Of a DNA stretch of 64,000 nt, positions 9,216 to 17,967 are shown piece after piece (the first letter of the stretch is position 1; the number at the start of each line of letters is the position of its first letter). A program made the position numbers and the translations under genes. A model generated the notes under the pieces. The model saw only the letters and a list, made by a program, of their open reading frames with translations. It was not told where the DNA came from and searched no databases. Origin of the DNA: CAZMZW01 sp963802275 (GTDB lineage: Bacteria; Chloroflexota; Anaerolineae; Anaerolineales; Anaerolineaceae); contig CAWDIB010000006.1 of NCBI GenBank assembly GCA_963802275.1, forward strand, positions 62,001 to 126,000, given 5' to 3'.

Positions 9216-9647
9216 TTAGAACGGGATATCCTCTCCGCCGGCCACATCCTGTGGTTCTTCTGTTGCACCGCCGCTCGCTGATGCATCCTGGCTTTCGCTC
9301 TTGGGGGTTAGGAAGCGCACTGTCTGGGCGGTCACTTCATAGCGTGCCCCTGAGGTCCCATCTGACTTTGGGTAAACGCGTGGACCGCCGGTTGTCGGGT
9401 CACCGCGCAGGTTGCCCTCCACCAACACCTGGTTGCCCTTCTTCAGGTAGTTGTTGCAGCTTTCCGCCTGCTTGCCCCACACCGAAATGCTGAACCAGAT
9501 GGTCTGTTTTTGCAGCTGGCCATTGCTGTCGGTGTAGCGCCGGTCGGTGGCCACCGAAAACGAGGTGATCGCCTGTCCGGTGCTGGTATAGCGCATTTCC
9601 GGGTCGCGTCCCAGCCGCCCCACAATAATGATCGTATGAAAACTCAT
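9216..9647 (-). CDS. ssb: single-stranded DNA-binding protein
   Basis: SSB coats single-stranded DNA in replication and repair. The OB fold covers residues 1-105 (IIVGRLGRDPEMRYTSTG, ITSFSVATDRRY, WFSISVWGKQAE). A short disordered linker leads to the acidic tip GGEDIPF, which recruits partner proteins. At 143 aa it is normal. It is upstream of the translin-family gene and probably cotranscribed. Confidence 0.95.
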   Translation of the reverse strand: MSFHTIIIVGRLGRDPEMRYTSTGQAITSFSVATDRRYTDSNGQLQKQTIWFSISVWGKQAESCNNYLKKGNQVLVEGNLRGDPTTGGPRVYPKSDGTSGARYEVTAQTVRFLTPKSESQDASASGGATEEPQDVAGGEDIPF

Positions 9648-9721
9648 GGCATCATCCTTTGCTGCTGATTTTGGAACTTGTTATTTATTGTACATTAAAT
9701 CATTTTGGCAATACCATTATA

Positions 9722-9761
9722 CATTCACGAGAAGTGCTGAAGCACGACGAAGCGATCTCAT
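9722..9761 (+). repeat. dispersed repeat, diverged GCGAGGAGC...GCGATCTC type
   Basis: A diverged copy of the repeat seen at 27889, 28108, 48981 and 50888: ATTCACGAGAAG, then GACGAAGCGATCTCAT. Confidence 0.55.
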
Positions 9762-9789
9762 TAACTTGTGATTCCGGCGGCGTCTCGCA

Positions 9790-9857
9790 GCGTTCTGCAT
9801 GGGCAGAACGCGGAGATACCCGCGTTGGGCGGTGTCGGACCGCCCAGGCGCAGGGCA
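9790..9857 (+). repeat. structured dispersed repeat, copy 1
   Basis: Two hairpins in tandem: 9791-9810 (CGTTCTGC/GCAGAACG) and 9827-9845 (7-bp stem GGGCGGT/ACCGCCC). They are separated by GGAGATACCCGCG and followed by AGGCGCAGGGCA. Copy 2 at 51845-51911 has the same layout with changed but still pairing bases. Confidence 0.7.
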
Positions 9858-10061
9858 CTAACGCCGCCGTCCCAACTTTCACCTTATATTCGTAGGTCAG
9901 GCGTTCATGCCTGACTTCCTGATTTAGGCGGCGTCCCGCCGCCGTCCCTCCCGTCATCCCAAGGAGCGCGCAGCGCGACGTGGGGATCCCCAAAGCTATT
10001 TCTCCCCTCTGGAGGGGAGGCAAGGTGGGGAGGTCTTCGGGGATTGCCGCCGTTTCTCTGT

Positions 10062-10138
10062 TGTCACCCTGAACGAAGTGAAGGATCTTCCGGATAATAA
10101 AGAAGATTCTTCACCCCTGTGGGGTTCAGAATGACAAA
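10062..10138 (+). repeat. imperfect inverted repeat (CACCCTGAACGAAGTG ... TTCAGAATGACA)
   Basis: The left part CACCCTGAACGAAGTGAAGG and the right part GAAGATTCTTCACC...GGGGTTCAGAATGAC are inverted relatives able to fold into a long hairpin. This looks like a common type of bacterial dispersed intergenic repeat. Confidence 0.6.
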
Positions 10139-10222
10139 ATGATGGCTGGCAAGCAGCGCCAACATTGATTCAGGCGGTGTCCCGCCGCCGTTATTATTCC
10201 GCTTCCCCCAACCTTAAAATGT

Positions 10223-10228
10223 TATAAT
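10223..10228 (+). promoter_or_regulatory. -10 box of the LysM gene
   Basis: TATAAT ends 8 bases before the ATG at 10237, so transcription would start at or next to the start codon. Confidence 0.55.
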
Positions 10229-10236
10229 CTCGTCAA

Positions 10237-11019
10237 ATGAAAAAGAAATTCCAGCCATCTATTACCGCCCTTGTGCTTGCTCTGGCGGTTTTCCTCTTTG
10301 CTGCCTACGTCTTTGCCGCCAGCCCCCAAGTCGCCTACTCCCAGGCCTTCTACTACACTCCCACACCTGGCGTGGATGGGCGTATCCTCTACACCGTCAG
10401 CGAAAATGACACCTGCATCAGCATTGCCCTCAAGAACGGCATATCCGAGCAGCAATTGCGCGAACTCAATAACCTTCAAGGGGATGATTGCAATTTTTTA
10501 ATACCGGGAAAGCAGCTCCTCATCGGCGTCCGCCAGGAAAATACCCCCACCCCCACCTCCGCTGTGCCGCTCACCCCATCCCCCACGCCCATCAGGGGCA
10601 ACGGCACCATCTGCATCTTCCTCTTCAATGACACCAACGGCAATGCCCTGGCGGAAACCGGCGAGCTGCCCCTCGCCAATGGTCAGGTCAGCATCACCGA
10701 CCAGTTGAACCGCGTCAACCTCACTGGCGCCACCCTGGATACCGGCGACCCCGTCTGTTTTGAGAACATTCCCGAAGGCGATTACAACCTCAGCATCGCC
10801 ATCCCCGAGGGCTACAACCCCACCACCAGCATGAACTACCAGCTGGCGCTTAATGCCGGCGACTCCGCCACCGTGGACTTCGGCGCCCAGCCTGGCTCGC
10901 GTCTCATTACCGTTGCCGCTGAAGGCAGCCGCCCATCGGCCCTTTTAGCTGTGCTGGGCATCTTTTTTATCGCCGTTGGCGCCGTACTGTGGTTTTATGT
11001 CCGCCGCATGGCCCGCTGA
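10237..11019 (+). CDS. membrane-anchored LysM / SdrD-B-like domain protein
   Basis: An extracytoplasmic protein with a signal-anchor (residues 8-28), a LysM module (about 50-97, YTVSENDTCISIA ... IPGKQLLIG) that would bind peptidoglycan-like glycan, a Thr/Pro linker (102-118), a beta-sandwich domain with the SdrD-B pattern (FLFNDTNGNALAETGE ... FENIPEGDYNLSI), and a C-terminal membrane helix (about 233-255). Cys60 and Cys85 could form a disulfide. Probably a cell-envelope structural or sensing protein. The mRNA appears leaderless. Confidence 0.85.
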   Translation: MKKKFQPSITALVLALAVFLFAAYVFAASPQVAYSQAFYYTPTPGVDGRILYTVSENDTCISIALKNGISEQQLRELNNLQGDDCNFLIPGKQLLIGVRQENTPTPTSAVPLTPSPTPIRGNGTICIFLFNDTNGNALAETGELPLANGQVSITDQLNRVNLTGATLDTGDPVCFENIPEGDYNLSIAIPEGYNPTTSMNYQLALNAGDSATVDFGAQPGSRLITVAAEGSRPSALLAVLGIFFIAVGAVLWFYVRRMAR

Positions 11020-11927
11020 AAATTCCTTCAATTATTCTTTCATTGATCAATTCATGAGTGAAGGGTTTAGATGAAAATAACATTCAATGTGGAATTTGTT
11101 GTCTTATTCCTGTAGTCATGTTCCGCAAACCACATAATGCAGGTTTAAGGACAGTGATTCGACTTTGAACCGCAAGTAAGACTGCTGACACCACATTAAT
11201 CCATACACAGGTTCCCGTGCGGCAGGATTTATCCCTGAGAAATTTCATGATCAATACCATTTGGCGGGATGATGGGTGGAAATCGAGAATCGGGAATGTA
11301 CTAGGATTAAAGCAGATTATATCCCCTGAATCGGTGTCAATCCAAAACTGAAGATGGAGTGATCATTTTAGATGTTGCAGTGAACTCAAGATTTTCAGAA
11401 GAATTGATTATTACATTAATTTCATAGTAATGGTTTATTGGAAAAATTTATGGTTGGGATAGAGCATTGGCTAATCACCTTGTCATCGTCATCAATCCCT
11501 TGGTTTCAACGGTGTTTTGAATGACCATTCTAGAGAGGAAAGAAATGTTACTGTCTAGGCGGTGATTTCAATTGCAAGTACTCAATTAGAATGAGTTGAG
11601 TCATAGCTAATCAAGCTAGCGAATATGATTTGAGAGAGTGACGGATTTTGGTCTGAAAATGCTATCGGGATATCTTTGGGTATGTAAGATCATATCGTCA
11701 TTTGAGAAGGCAAAAAGATGGCAGTGATCGTTATTTATATTCGAATGAGCGATGGCACCTGAAGGGTAGTCTGAAGTCATGTGATCGTGATTAAATGAAA
11801 AATGAGAATACTTAGTGACCATAATCAGTAATATGGAACTTGACAATATTAACCTTTAAATTCAGCAGGATATGATAATCTGGAAATATCATTTGACTGT
11901 ATAGAGTAAATTGCAGTCTTTAAAAGT
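11020..11927. other. AT-rich gene-free stretch
   Basis: About 900 bases clearly more AT-rich than the genes on either side, with no frame longer than about 75 codons, no ribosome binding site pattern and no tRNA or hairpin-terminator structure that I can see. It looks like decayed or foreign DNA. Confidence 0.6.
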
Positions 11928-12557
11928 TCATCCAAGCCGCTCTTCCTTCCATACATCCCCCTCATTGTGATACCCTGCTTCCTCCCAGAATCCCGGCTGG
12001 TCATCTTTTAAAAATTCCAGCCCCCGCAGCCACTTGGCGCCCTTCCAAAAATACACATCCTTCAGCTCTTTGCGCCCGGGAATGGCGCCCACGATGCCCC
12101 TCAGCGGGAAGCCATGGTCGGGTGTGATGGGTTCGTGATTGAAATGAGTCGCCAGCAAAAAATTGTCCGCCAGCACCACCTCCAGTGGCAGGTTGGCGCT
12201 GAAGCCATGCTCGGCATGCTGCAGCAAGAACCTGGCCTCCGGCTTGATCTTCAGCAAGCCCGCCTCGACCAGTGTTTTCACCCTCACCCCTCCCCAGCTT
12301 GTGTCAAACTTGCTCCAGCGCGTCACGCAGTGGATGTCCATCACCACTTCCGTGCGCGGCAGCTGGCTGAATTCCGCCCAGGTAAGCCGCAATGGCTTTT
12401 CCACTTCCCCCCACACTTTGAAATCCCAGGTTTTTTCATCGAACTGTGGCACTGGTCCGTAATGCAGCACCGGGAACTTGCCGGTCAGCACCTGCCCGGG
12501 AGGAAGGCGCCCTTCCCGCAGGAAATTTTCTTCCATTTCTGTTCGGTTTTCTGCCAT
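11928..12557 (-). CDS. sulfite-oxidase-like molybdopterin oxidoreductase
   Basis: A protein of the sulfite oxidase/YedY molybdopterin fold. Cys77 in DIHCVTRWSKFD is the expected molybdenum ligand, and the WGGVRVKTL, DHGFPLRGIVGAIPGRK and VYFWKGAKWLRG blocks are all present. No signal or Tat peptide is seen, so it is probably cytoplasmic or its start is further upstream. At 209 aa it has the catalytic domain only, without heme or dimerisation domains. The substrate is unknown. It is divergent to the histidine kinase gene, only 73 bases away. Confidence 0.85.
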   Translation of the reverse strand: MAENRTEMEENFLREGRLPPGQVLTGKFPVLHYGPVPQFDEKTWDFKVWGEVEKPLRLTWAEFSQLPRTEVVMDIHCVTRWSKFDTSWGGVRVKTLVEAGLLKIKPEARFLLQHAEHGFSANLPLEVVLADNFLLATHFNHEPITPDHGFPLRGIVGAIPGRKELKDVYFWKGAKWLRGLEFLKDDQPGFWEEAGYHNEGDVWKEERLG

Positions 12558-12630
12558 GCCTTGCTCTCCTGCGGCAAATTATAATCGGCGGAGGTGCCAT
12601 AATCTCAGGTACAATCACCTCATTCAACCA

Positions 12631-13353
12631 ATGGAAAACACCAGAAAGAAAAAAGTCGCGATTGAAGAACCGGTATCGATAGCAGAGGTTGCGTTGGATC
12701 CGCTCCCGGCTCCCGAACAGGAAGCCCGCATTCAAGAAGCCATTCTCCATGAGCGCGAGCGCATCGGCATGGATCTGCACGACGGCATCATCCAGTCCCT
12801 TTACGGCATCGGGCTCAACTTGCAGAGCGTGCGCCTGCACCTGGGTGAGGATGTCCAGGCCGCCGATGAGCGCCTCAACCAGGCCATCCAGGCCTTGGAT
12901 GCCGCTATCCGTAACATCCGCATTTATATCCTCAACCTCCGCCCGCGCCGCCTGCAGGATAAGAATCTGCTCAAGGGCATGCGTTCCCTGGTGCGTGAGT
13001 TCCAGGCCAATACCCTCCTTGAAGTGACCCTGGAAGGTAATGAGGAGGAGGTGGCTGATCTTTCGTCGGAAAATGCCATGGCTCTCTTCCACATCTTCCA
13101 GGAAGTCCTCGCCAACATCGCCCGCCATGCCGAAGCAGCCAACGTGCATGTCCGTCTCTGGCGCGTGGATCATCGCGTAATGCTCAAGGTCAGCGATGAC
13201 GGCGTCGGGTTCGATCCCGGCCGGGTGGAAGGCGGCTTGGGTCACGGCTTGGCCAACATGCAAACCCGCGCCCAGAATGCCGCTGGTGGCATTGAGATCA
13301 TCTCCATCCGCCGCCAGGGTACCACGATCCTCGCCTGGGTTCCCCTTCAATGA
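12631..13353 (+). CDS. NarL-type sensor histidine kinase without sensor domain
   Basis: A 240-residue kinase: HisKA_3 dimerisation domain with phospho-acceptor His50 in ERERIGMDLHDGIIQSLYGIG, then a HATPase domain (N box FQEVLANIARHAEAANV, G1 SDDGVGFDP, G2 GGLGHGLANMQTRA). It has no membrane segment or PAS/GAF domain, and no response-regulator gene lies nearby, so it is an orphan that must take its signal from a partner. The start at 12631 (MENTRKKK) is chosen because the upstream extension overlaps the divergent gene. A -10-like TACAAT is 15 bases upstream and there is no ribosome binding site. Confidence 0.88.
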   Translation: MENTRKKKVAIEEPVSIAEVALDPLPAPEQEARIQEAILHERERIGMDLHDGIIQSLYGIGLNLQSVRLHLGEDVQAADERLNQAIQALDAAIRNIRIYILNLRPRRLQDKNLLKGMRSLVREFQANTLLEVTLEGNEEEVADLSSENAMALFHIFQEVLANIARHAEAANVHVRLWRVDHRVMLKVSDDGVGFDPGRVEGGLGHGLANMQTRAQNAAGGIEIISIRRQGTTILAWVPLQ

Positions 13354-13422
13354 GTGAGGTTCAAGCAGAGCCATCTACGCAGCAGGGGGGTGTGAACAAT
13401 AACAGCGCCTCTTCCCCGATCC

Positions 13423-14148
13423 ATGTCAGACAAAGCCGCCTCACGCGGTGAACCCTCATACGTCTGGCGCGCAGGGCAGCAAAGGCGCCTGGAGCTCATT
13501 AAAAAAGCAGCCGGGGATGCCATCCATGGCCGCATCCTGGAGGATGGCTGCGGCGTGGGCGAATACCTCGCCCACCTCCAGCCGCTGGCGCAACAGGCGG
13601 TCGGCCTGGAGGTGGAGTTCGACCGCGCCGTGGTCGCCCATGCCAAAGCGCACCAACTGACCTGTGCCGCAGCCGAGACGCTTCCCTTCCCCGTAAATTC
13701 TTTTGACTTGCTCCTAAGCCATGAGGTGCTGGAGCATGTCCTTGATGACCATCAGGCTGTAATCGAGATGGCGCGCGTGCTCAAACCGGGTGGTCGCCTG
13801 GTGGTATTCGTACCCAACCGCGGCTACCCTTTTGAAACCCATGGCATCTATTGGCAGGGTAAATACAGCTTCGGCAATAAATTGTTTATTAACTACCTGC
13901 CGCGCAAGTGGCGCGATTCCCTTGCCCCCCATGTGCGCGCTTATTCCTCTGCCGACCTGGGACGACTCTTTGCCAATCTCAACCTGGCAATAGTGGAAAA
14001 ACACATTCTCTTTGGCGCGTACGACAACCTCATCCAGCGCTTTGGCTGGCTCGGCCGCCTCTTGCGCTCGCTGATGCAGTTCCTGGAGAGCACGCCCTTG
14101 AAGATTTTCGGGTTATCCCATTTCTGGGTGCTTCAGAAAAACGCTTAA
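13423..14148 (+). CDS. class I SAM-dependent methyltransferase
   Basis: A Methyltransf_11-type enzyme: motif I ILEDGCGVGEYL (about residues 38-49), acidic motif II at the end of the next strand (VGLEVE), post-motif LLLSHEVLEHV, and VLKPGGRLVVFVPN. The C-terminal half (YFINYLPRKW-like, HVRAYSSADL) is typical of small-molecule or lipid/glycan methyltransferases. The substrate is unknown. It follows the kinase by 69 bases on the same strand. Confidence 0.85.
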   Translation: MSDKAASRGEPSYVWRAGQQRRLELIKKAAGDAIHGRILEDGCGVGEYLAHLQPLAQQAVGLEVEFDRAVVAHAKAHQLTCAAAETLPFPVNSFDLLLSHEVLEHVLDDHQAVIEMARVLKPGGRLVVFVPNRGYPFETHGIYWQGKYSFGNKLFINYLPRKWRDSLAPHVRAYSSADLGRLFANLNLAIVEKHILFGAYDNLIQRFGWLGRLLRSLMQFLESTPLKIFGLSHFWVLQKNA

Positions 14149-14169
14149 ATTTCCTGACAGACCTTCTTT

Positions 14170-14850
14170 TTACAATTGATTCAACCTTGCCTTTTCACGG
14201 TACTGGCAGAATTCGCATTTCTCCCCGGCTTCCGGCGGCTCGGGCTGTTCAAGGATGGTCACCATTTCCTTCAGCAGGTTGAAAAACCCGCCTTCGTCCA
14301 GGGCGATTTCCTGCCAGGCGGTATTGCCGCTGTAGAGCAGTTGCCCTTGCTCATCCTGGTGCATGTGCCGCGGTTCGAAGCACAGCAGTCCCAGGCGCGT
14401 GATAGGCTTGAGGGAGAGTGCACCGGGTGCAGGGTGTTCCAGGGCATAGGCATATGCCCTGAGCTGGCGCGCGTAAAAATCCAGGTGGTCTTCGTTGATC
14501 TCGGTCGTCTTGAAATCCACCACCGCGTAACTGCCCGCATCAAATTGCAGCACGGTATCAAAGATGCCCTTGAGGTAACATTCCGCCGCATGTCCATCAA
14601 GATGGATTATGTCTGATTCCACCCATTTGCCGCTGGCGAACACCTTCCCCTCGGGTAGGGCAGTGTTCATGCTGCTGGTGGACTTGTCCTGGTAGAAATC
14701 CTTCATCAATAGGTCAATGCGCGTGAAGATCTTTGGAAATGGGATGCTCGGTCTCCGGTATCCTTTGGCGATTTTCAAATAAAAACAGCGCTTGCACTCA
14801 TCCCATAAAAAGGTCAGGTCAGATGGGCTTAATTTAAATAATTGGCTCAT
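14170..14850 (-). CDS. PD-(D/E)XK nuclease, Cas4/AddB-like, with four cysteines
   Basis: A RecB-type nuclease fold: G-x-x-D98 in KGIFDTVLQFD, D112-F-K114 in VVDFKTTE, and the QxxxY motif at Q129-Y133. Two cysteines near the N-terminus (C19, C22) and two near the C-terminus (C212, C215 in KCEFCQYR) could bind a 4Fe-4S cluster, as in Cas4 and AddB nucleases. There is no CRISPR array in the window, so it is a solitary nuclease, perhaps for DNA repair. Its start overlaps the stop of the upstream K+ channel gene by 4 bases (ATGA). Confidence 0.82.
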   Translation of the reverse strand: MSQLFKLSPSDLTFLWDECKRCFYLKIAKGYRRPSIPFPKIFTRIDLLMKDFYQDKSTSSMNTALPEGKVFASGKWVESDIIHLDGHAAECYLKGIFDTVLQFDAGSYAVVDFKTTEINEDHLDFYARQLRAYAYALEHPAPGALSLKPITRLGLLCFEPRHMHQDEQGQLLYSGNTAWQEIALDEGGFFNLLKEMVTILEQPEPPEAGEKCEFCQYREKARLNQL

Positions 14851-15179
14851 TTCTCTTTCGCCTCACTTTGCGGGGTTATCCCCCGCGCGATCTTGTCGAT
14901 GAAACCCAGCAGGATGCTGATGCCCAGGATGACGTAAAAGATGGTGAAAATCTTGCCCAGCGCGGTGATGGGGTGCGGCTCGCCAAAACCGATTGTGGTC
15001 AGGGTGGTCACGCAAAAATAAATGGCATCCAGCAGGTTCCATTTCTCCACCCGCATATAGAAGATCGTCCCGCACACCAGCAGCAACAATACCAGCAGGA
15101 ACAGCGCGCGGAATTCCGGGTCTTTGAATCCCTTCCAAATGCCGCGCAAAAAGCCGATCAGGGTGCCAATGAAGATCAT
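14847..15179 (-). CDS. two-helix potassium channel
   Basis: A 110-residue channel subunit: helix 1 (about residues 25-42), pore loop with the selectivity filter TTIGFGE (61-67), and helix 2 (about 73-95). GFG is a common K+ filter variant of GYG. It has no cytoplasmic RCK domain, so gating is not obvious. It would form tetramers in the plasma membrane. The downstream nuclease gene overlaps it by 4 bases, so the two are translationally coupled. Confidence 0.85.
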   Translation of the reverse strand: MIFIGTLIGFLRGIWKGFKDPEFRALFLLVLLLLVCGTIFYMRVEKWNLLDAIYFCVTTLTTIGFGEPHPITALGKIFTIFYVILGISILLGFIDKIARGITPQSEAKEK

Positions 15180-15237
15180 AAATAATCCTCCTAAGAATAT
15201 ATGTGATTAGGATAGCACAGAAAAAAGGTGGGCGATA

Positions 15238-16138
15238 TTATTTATGGGCAGGCCGAAGGTCGTAGATACCGTCGCGTACCGGGTAGTGGCTCTTGCAACT
15301 TGGGCAGGTCAGCAAGGGCGGGGTGTCTGCCAGCGGTGTATGCCCGCAGGTTGGGCAGAGGAAGACCAGCTCTTCCGGTGCGGCTTCTGCAGGTGTATCC
15401 TTGCATGCACTGAGAAAAACGCTGGGCGTGAATTGACACAGCGCTCCCGTTGGCTGCAATAGTCCATCCAGCCCGGCCAGCAACTTAAGTGGCAGCACTT
15501 TTTTCAGGATTCCCAGCCGGAAGTGCGAGACCGTCCGCTGGCTTTCAATGCGGAATTGAGTTTCCTCCAGCCAGTTGCGCACAGCTCTGGGATGAAAATC
15601 AAAATTGAGTTTGGCGAATTCCACCGCTTCCAAACTAAAAGGCGACCATTTTTGTTTTCCCAGCAGGTAGCGCAACATGGCTTTGAGGTTCTGCTTGTTG
15701 GCATATTCCAGGATGAACGTTGACTGCCCACACAGCACGCGTGCCACCTGCTGCAGCGCCAGCGGTGCATCCGCCATGTGGTGCAGGGTGCGGATCATCG
15801 TGGCGGCATCGAAGCTGGCCGCGGCAAAAGGCAGGTGATAAATGTCAGCTGCCACATAACGGTACCGCTCCCCCAGGCCTAATTTTTGCACTGCCTGTTT
15901 CAGCTGCGTGGTGGAATAATCCACCAGCACGATCTGATTAAAAGTACTCATAGCGCGGGGTGTTCCGCCCGGCGCCGGCCCCCAGCTCCAGCAGTCTCTT
16001 CCCGCCTTGTGCGGGGAGAAGGTGCTTCAGTGCGATCGCTTCGCATTGGTCCTCGTAGGCGCGCCCGCCCCGCTCCCAGAATTTCTCCTGGTAGTCGGAG
16101 CCTTCGTAGTCAATGACGGGTGGTGTTGGATGGCTCAT
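15238..16138 (-). CDS. methyltransferase with Trm112-like zinc ribbon (one frameshift)
   Basis: N-terminal SAM-binding domain (motif I LLELGAGAGRN, then IVLVDYS, AADIYHLPFAAASFDAATM), helical middle, and a C-terminal zinc-ribbon/Trm112-like segment (LCPTCGH ... LTCPSCKSHYPVRDGIYDL). Trm112-type segments normally occur as separate activator proteins of methyltransferases. The frame breaks near 15950, where GAGRNTPRYEYF should run into the next frame (FNQIVLVDYS). The gene starts 12 bases after the SRP RNA, so it may share the strong SRP RNA promoter. Confidence 0.8.
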
Positions 16139-16149
16139 GTTTGAAAGAT

Positions 16150-16258
16150 GCGCCCGGGGAGGTTTGCCGGCGGCGCCCAGAGGGACCCGCTTACCGCTGC
16201 TTCCTCTCGGATCTGACGGGGTTCGCAGGGCTCTGCCGCGCCGGTCCTTCCCGGACGC
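16150..16258 (-). ncRNA. ffs: bacterial SRP RNA (small, 4.5S type)
   Basis: The minus strand carries the conserved domain IV: GAACCCCGTCAGATCC, GAGA tetraloop, then GGAAGCAGCGGTAAG. This matches the Ffh-binding hairpin with GNRA loop. The ends pair (5' GCGTCCGGG with 3' CCCGGGCGC, one wobble). About 109 nt is normal for a small bacterial SRP RNA. A consensus-like promoter sits exactly one start distance upstream. It targets ribosomes making membrane proteins, with Ffh. Confidence 0.92.
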
Positions 16259-16264
16259 GGATTA

Positions 16265-16293
16265 AGCATACCCGTGGATGTATGCCTTGTCAA
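16265..16293 (-). promoter_or_regulatory. sigma-70-type promoter of SRP RNA
   Basis: TTGACA (16288-16293) and TATGCT (16265-16270) on the minus strand are separated by 17 bases. The -10 box ends 6 bases before the predicted RNA 5' end. Confidence 0.85.
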
Positions 16294-16305
16294 TTTACCT
16301 GCCAT

Positions 16306-17937
16306 TTAGGGCATCAGCCGGCTGATTTCCGCCGCCGGGTCGTTCCCCAGCCGGAATTGGATCAGCTTGCGACGGTTGTTCAACAGCGCCTGGGCATCTC
16401 CACCCGCTTGCGCAGCTTCCAGCACGCCAAAGGAAAGCGAGCTTTCTGCGCTGCCCATCTCATCCTGGATAAGTGTATCCTCCGGCGGGGTCCCCAGGAA
16501 TTGGATGAAGAGCCCGTTGCCGCCATCCCCTTTGTGCAGCTGCCCGGTGGAATGCAGGAAGCGCGGTCCATAAGCGGCCGTGGTGGCCACTTTGTAATTG
16601 GATTGTATAAAGCCGCGCAGCTTTTGCAGGGCACTGGTGGTTTCGTTGCTGGGCATCAGGTAGGCTTGCAGGGTCACATAGCTTAGTCCGCTGGTTACAC
16701 CGGCCAGGAAATCCTTTAATTTTTGGGCATCCGCTGGCTGAAAACCCGATTCCGGCAGCTTGCCATCCTGCTTGTAGGCCGCCACCATTTCCCTGGCCAG
16801 CACCTTGGCTGCCTCCACGTTGGGCTGGTCGAACGGGTGGATGCCCAATACATGTCCGGCCACCGCTGTCGCCAGTTCCCAGGCAAAGAATTGCCCGCCT
16901 AACTCGTACAGGTCATTCATCTTCACCCGGATGATGGGAAAGCCGGCAGCTTCCAGTTCCCGCATTTTTTGCGATTGGAAAAGCTCGGGCTCCAATTCCA
17001 GGTGGACGAATACGCGGTCTTGTGCGTAAGTTGACCCATCCAATAATTCCTCATTCACCACCGGCAGGATGCCTTTGCCGTCCTTTCCGGTGCTCTCCGC
17101 GATCAGCTGCTCCACCCAGTCGCCAAAGCTGGTCATCGAGGGTGAAAGCACGAAGGTCAGCTTGTCCCGGCCTTGTTTGGCCAGTTCACCCATGGTGGCT
17201 CCCAGCAGGGCAGCCGGGTTCTTTCCGCTTGGTGTCTCTGCGCTGCAAGTGTTCATCATCTGCACCGCGCTCTGCAGCAACTTGTCAAGGTCTATGCCCA
17301 GCAGGGCGGCTGGCACCAGCCCGAAGTGCGAGAGGGCTGAATAGCGCCCGCCGATGTTGGGGTCATTCAGGAAAATTTGCCGGAAATGGAATTCTTTGGC
17401 AACTTCAGCCAGCTTGCTGCCCGGGTCGGTGATGGCAATGAAGTGTTCGCCGGCCTCTTCCAATCCGATTTCCTCTGCCAGCAAATTGAAAAAATAACGC
17501 ATGAAGGAAAAGGTTTCCACCGTCCCCCCCGATTTGGTGGAAACGATGTACAGGGTCTTGCGCGCGTTCAGCTCCCCTGCAAAATGCAGTACGGCCCCCG
17601 GGTCGGTGCTGTCCAGCACGGCCAGGTCCAGGAAACCCGGCTCGACACCGAAGGTCTTTCGCAACACCTCCGGCGCCAAGCTGGAACCACCCATCCCCAG
17701 CAGCAGGGCATGCGTCAACCCCTCTTGTTGCACCTCGCTCACGAATTCATTGATTTTTCCAACTTCCGCCTGAATCCGTTGGGCGATGTCCAGCCATCCC
17801 AGCCGGTTGCTGATTTCGGTCTCTTTCGTGTTCCACACACGGTGGTCGCGCTGCCAGATGCGCTCCATGATGTGCTCTTTTTCCAATGTCTGCATGGTTT
17901 GGTCCACCAACGTTTGGAATTTCTGCAAATTGGTCAT
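16306..17937 (-). CDS. pgi: glucose-6-phosphate isomerase
   Basis: It interconverts glucose 6-phosphate and fructose 6-phosphate. The phosphate-binding segment LLLGMGGSSLAPEV, STDPGAV, VSTKSGGTVET (active-site region) and FAWELATAVAGHVLGIHPFDQPNVE are all seen. The sequence is closest in style to the long isomerase domains found in transaldolase/isomerase fusions, but no transaldolase domain is present. The start at 17937 is chosen because AAGGAG lies 5 bases upstream of this ATG; a GTG two codons earlier is too close. A -10 box TATAAT lies at 17968-17973 on the minus strand. Confidence 0.93.
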   Translation of the reverse strand: MTNLQKFQTLVDQTMQTLEKEHIMERIWQRDHRVWNTKETEISNRLGWLDIAQRIQAEVGKINEFVSEVQQEGLTHALLLGMGGSSLAPEVLRKTFGVEPGFLDLAVLDSTDPGAVLHFAGELNARKTLYIVSTKSGGTVETFSFMRYFFNLLAEEIGLEEAGEHFIAITDPGSKLAEVAKEFHFRQIFLNDPNIGGRYSALSHFGLVPAALLGIDLDKLLQSAVQMMNTCSAETPSGKNPAALLGATMGELAKQGRDKLTFVLSPSMTSFGDWVEQLIAESTGKDGKGILPVVNEELLDGSTYAQDRVFVHLELEPELFQSQKMRELEAAGFPIIRVKMNDLYELGGQFFAWELATAVAGHVLGIHPFDQPNVEAAKVLAREMVAAYKQDGKLPESGFQPADAQKLKDFLAGVTSGLSYVTLQAYLMPSNETTSALQKLRGFIQSNYKVATTAAYGPRFLHSTGQLHKGDGGNGLFIQFLGTPPEDTLIQDEMGSAESSLSFGVLEAAQAGGDAQALLNNRRKLIQFRLGNDPAAEISRLMP

Positions 17938-17967
17938 CCTCACTCCTTGTGTGCAGTTTTAGATCCC

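Larger units (their letters stand above)
9648..10236. other. gene-free repeat island
   Basis: About 590 bases without a credible gene. It holds several dispersed repeats (listed separately), GC-rich stretches repeating GGCGG...CCGCC, and a block reading GGAGGGGAGGCAAGGTGGGG near 10013. The promoter of the LysM gene is at the right end. Confidence 0.7.

Noticed and set aside
9648..10236. CRISPR array
   Set aside because: The repeats differ in sequence and are not regularly spaced, and no cas operon is near; the Cas4-like protein at 14170 is solitary.
11616..11846. 76-codon minus-strand frame in the AT-rich gap
   Set aside because: Low-complexity residues, no ribosome binding site and no family; likely chance.
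16120..16686. Plus-strand 188-codon frame
   Set aside because: It runs across the SRP RNA and antisense to pgi, with composition typical of a shadow frame.
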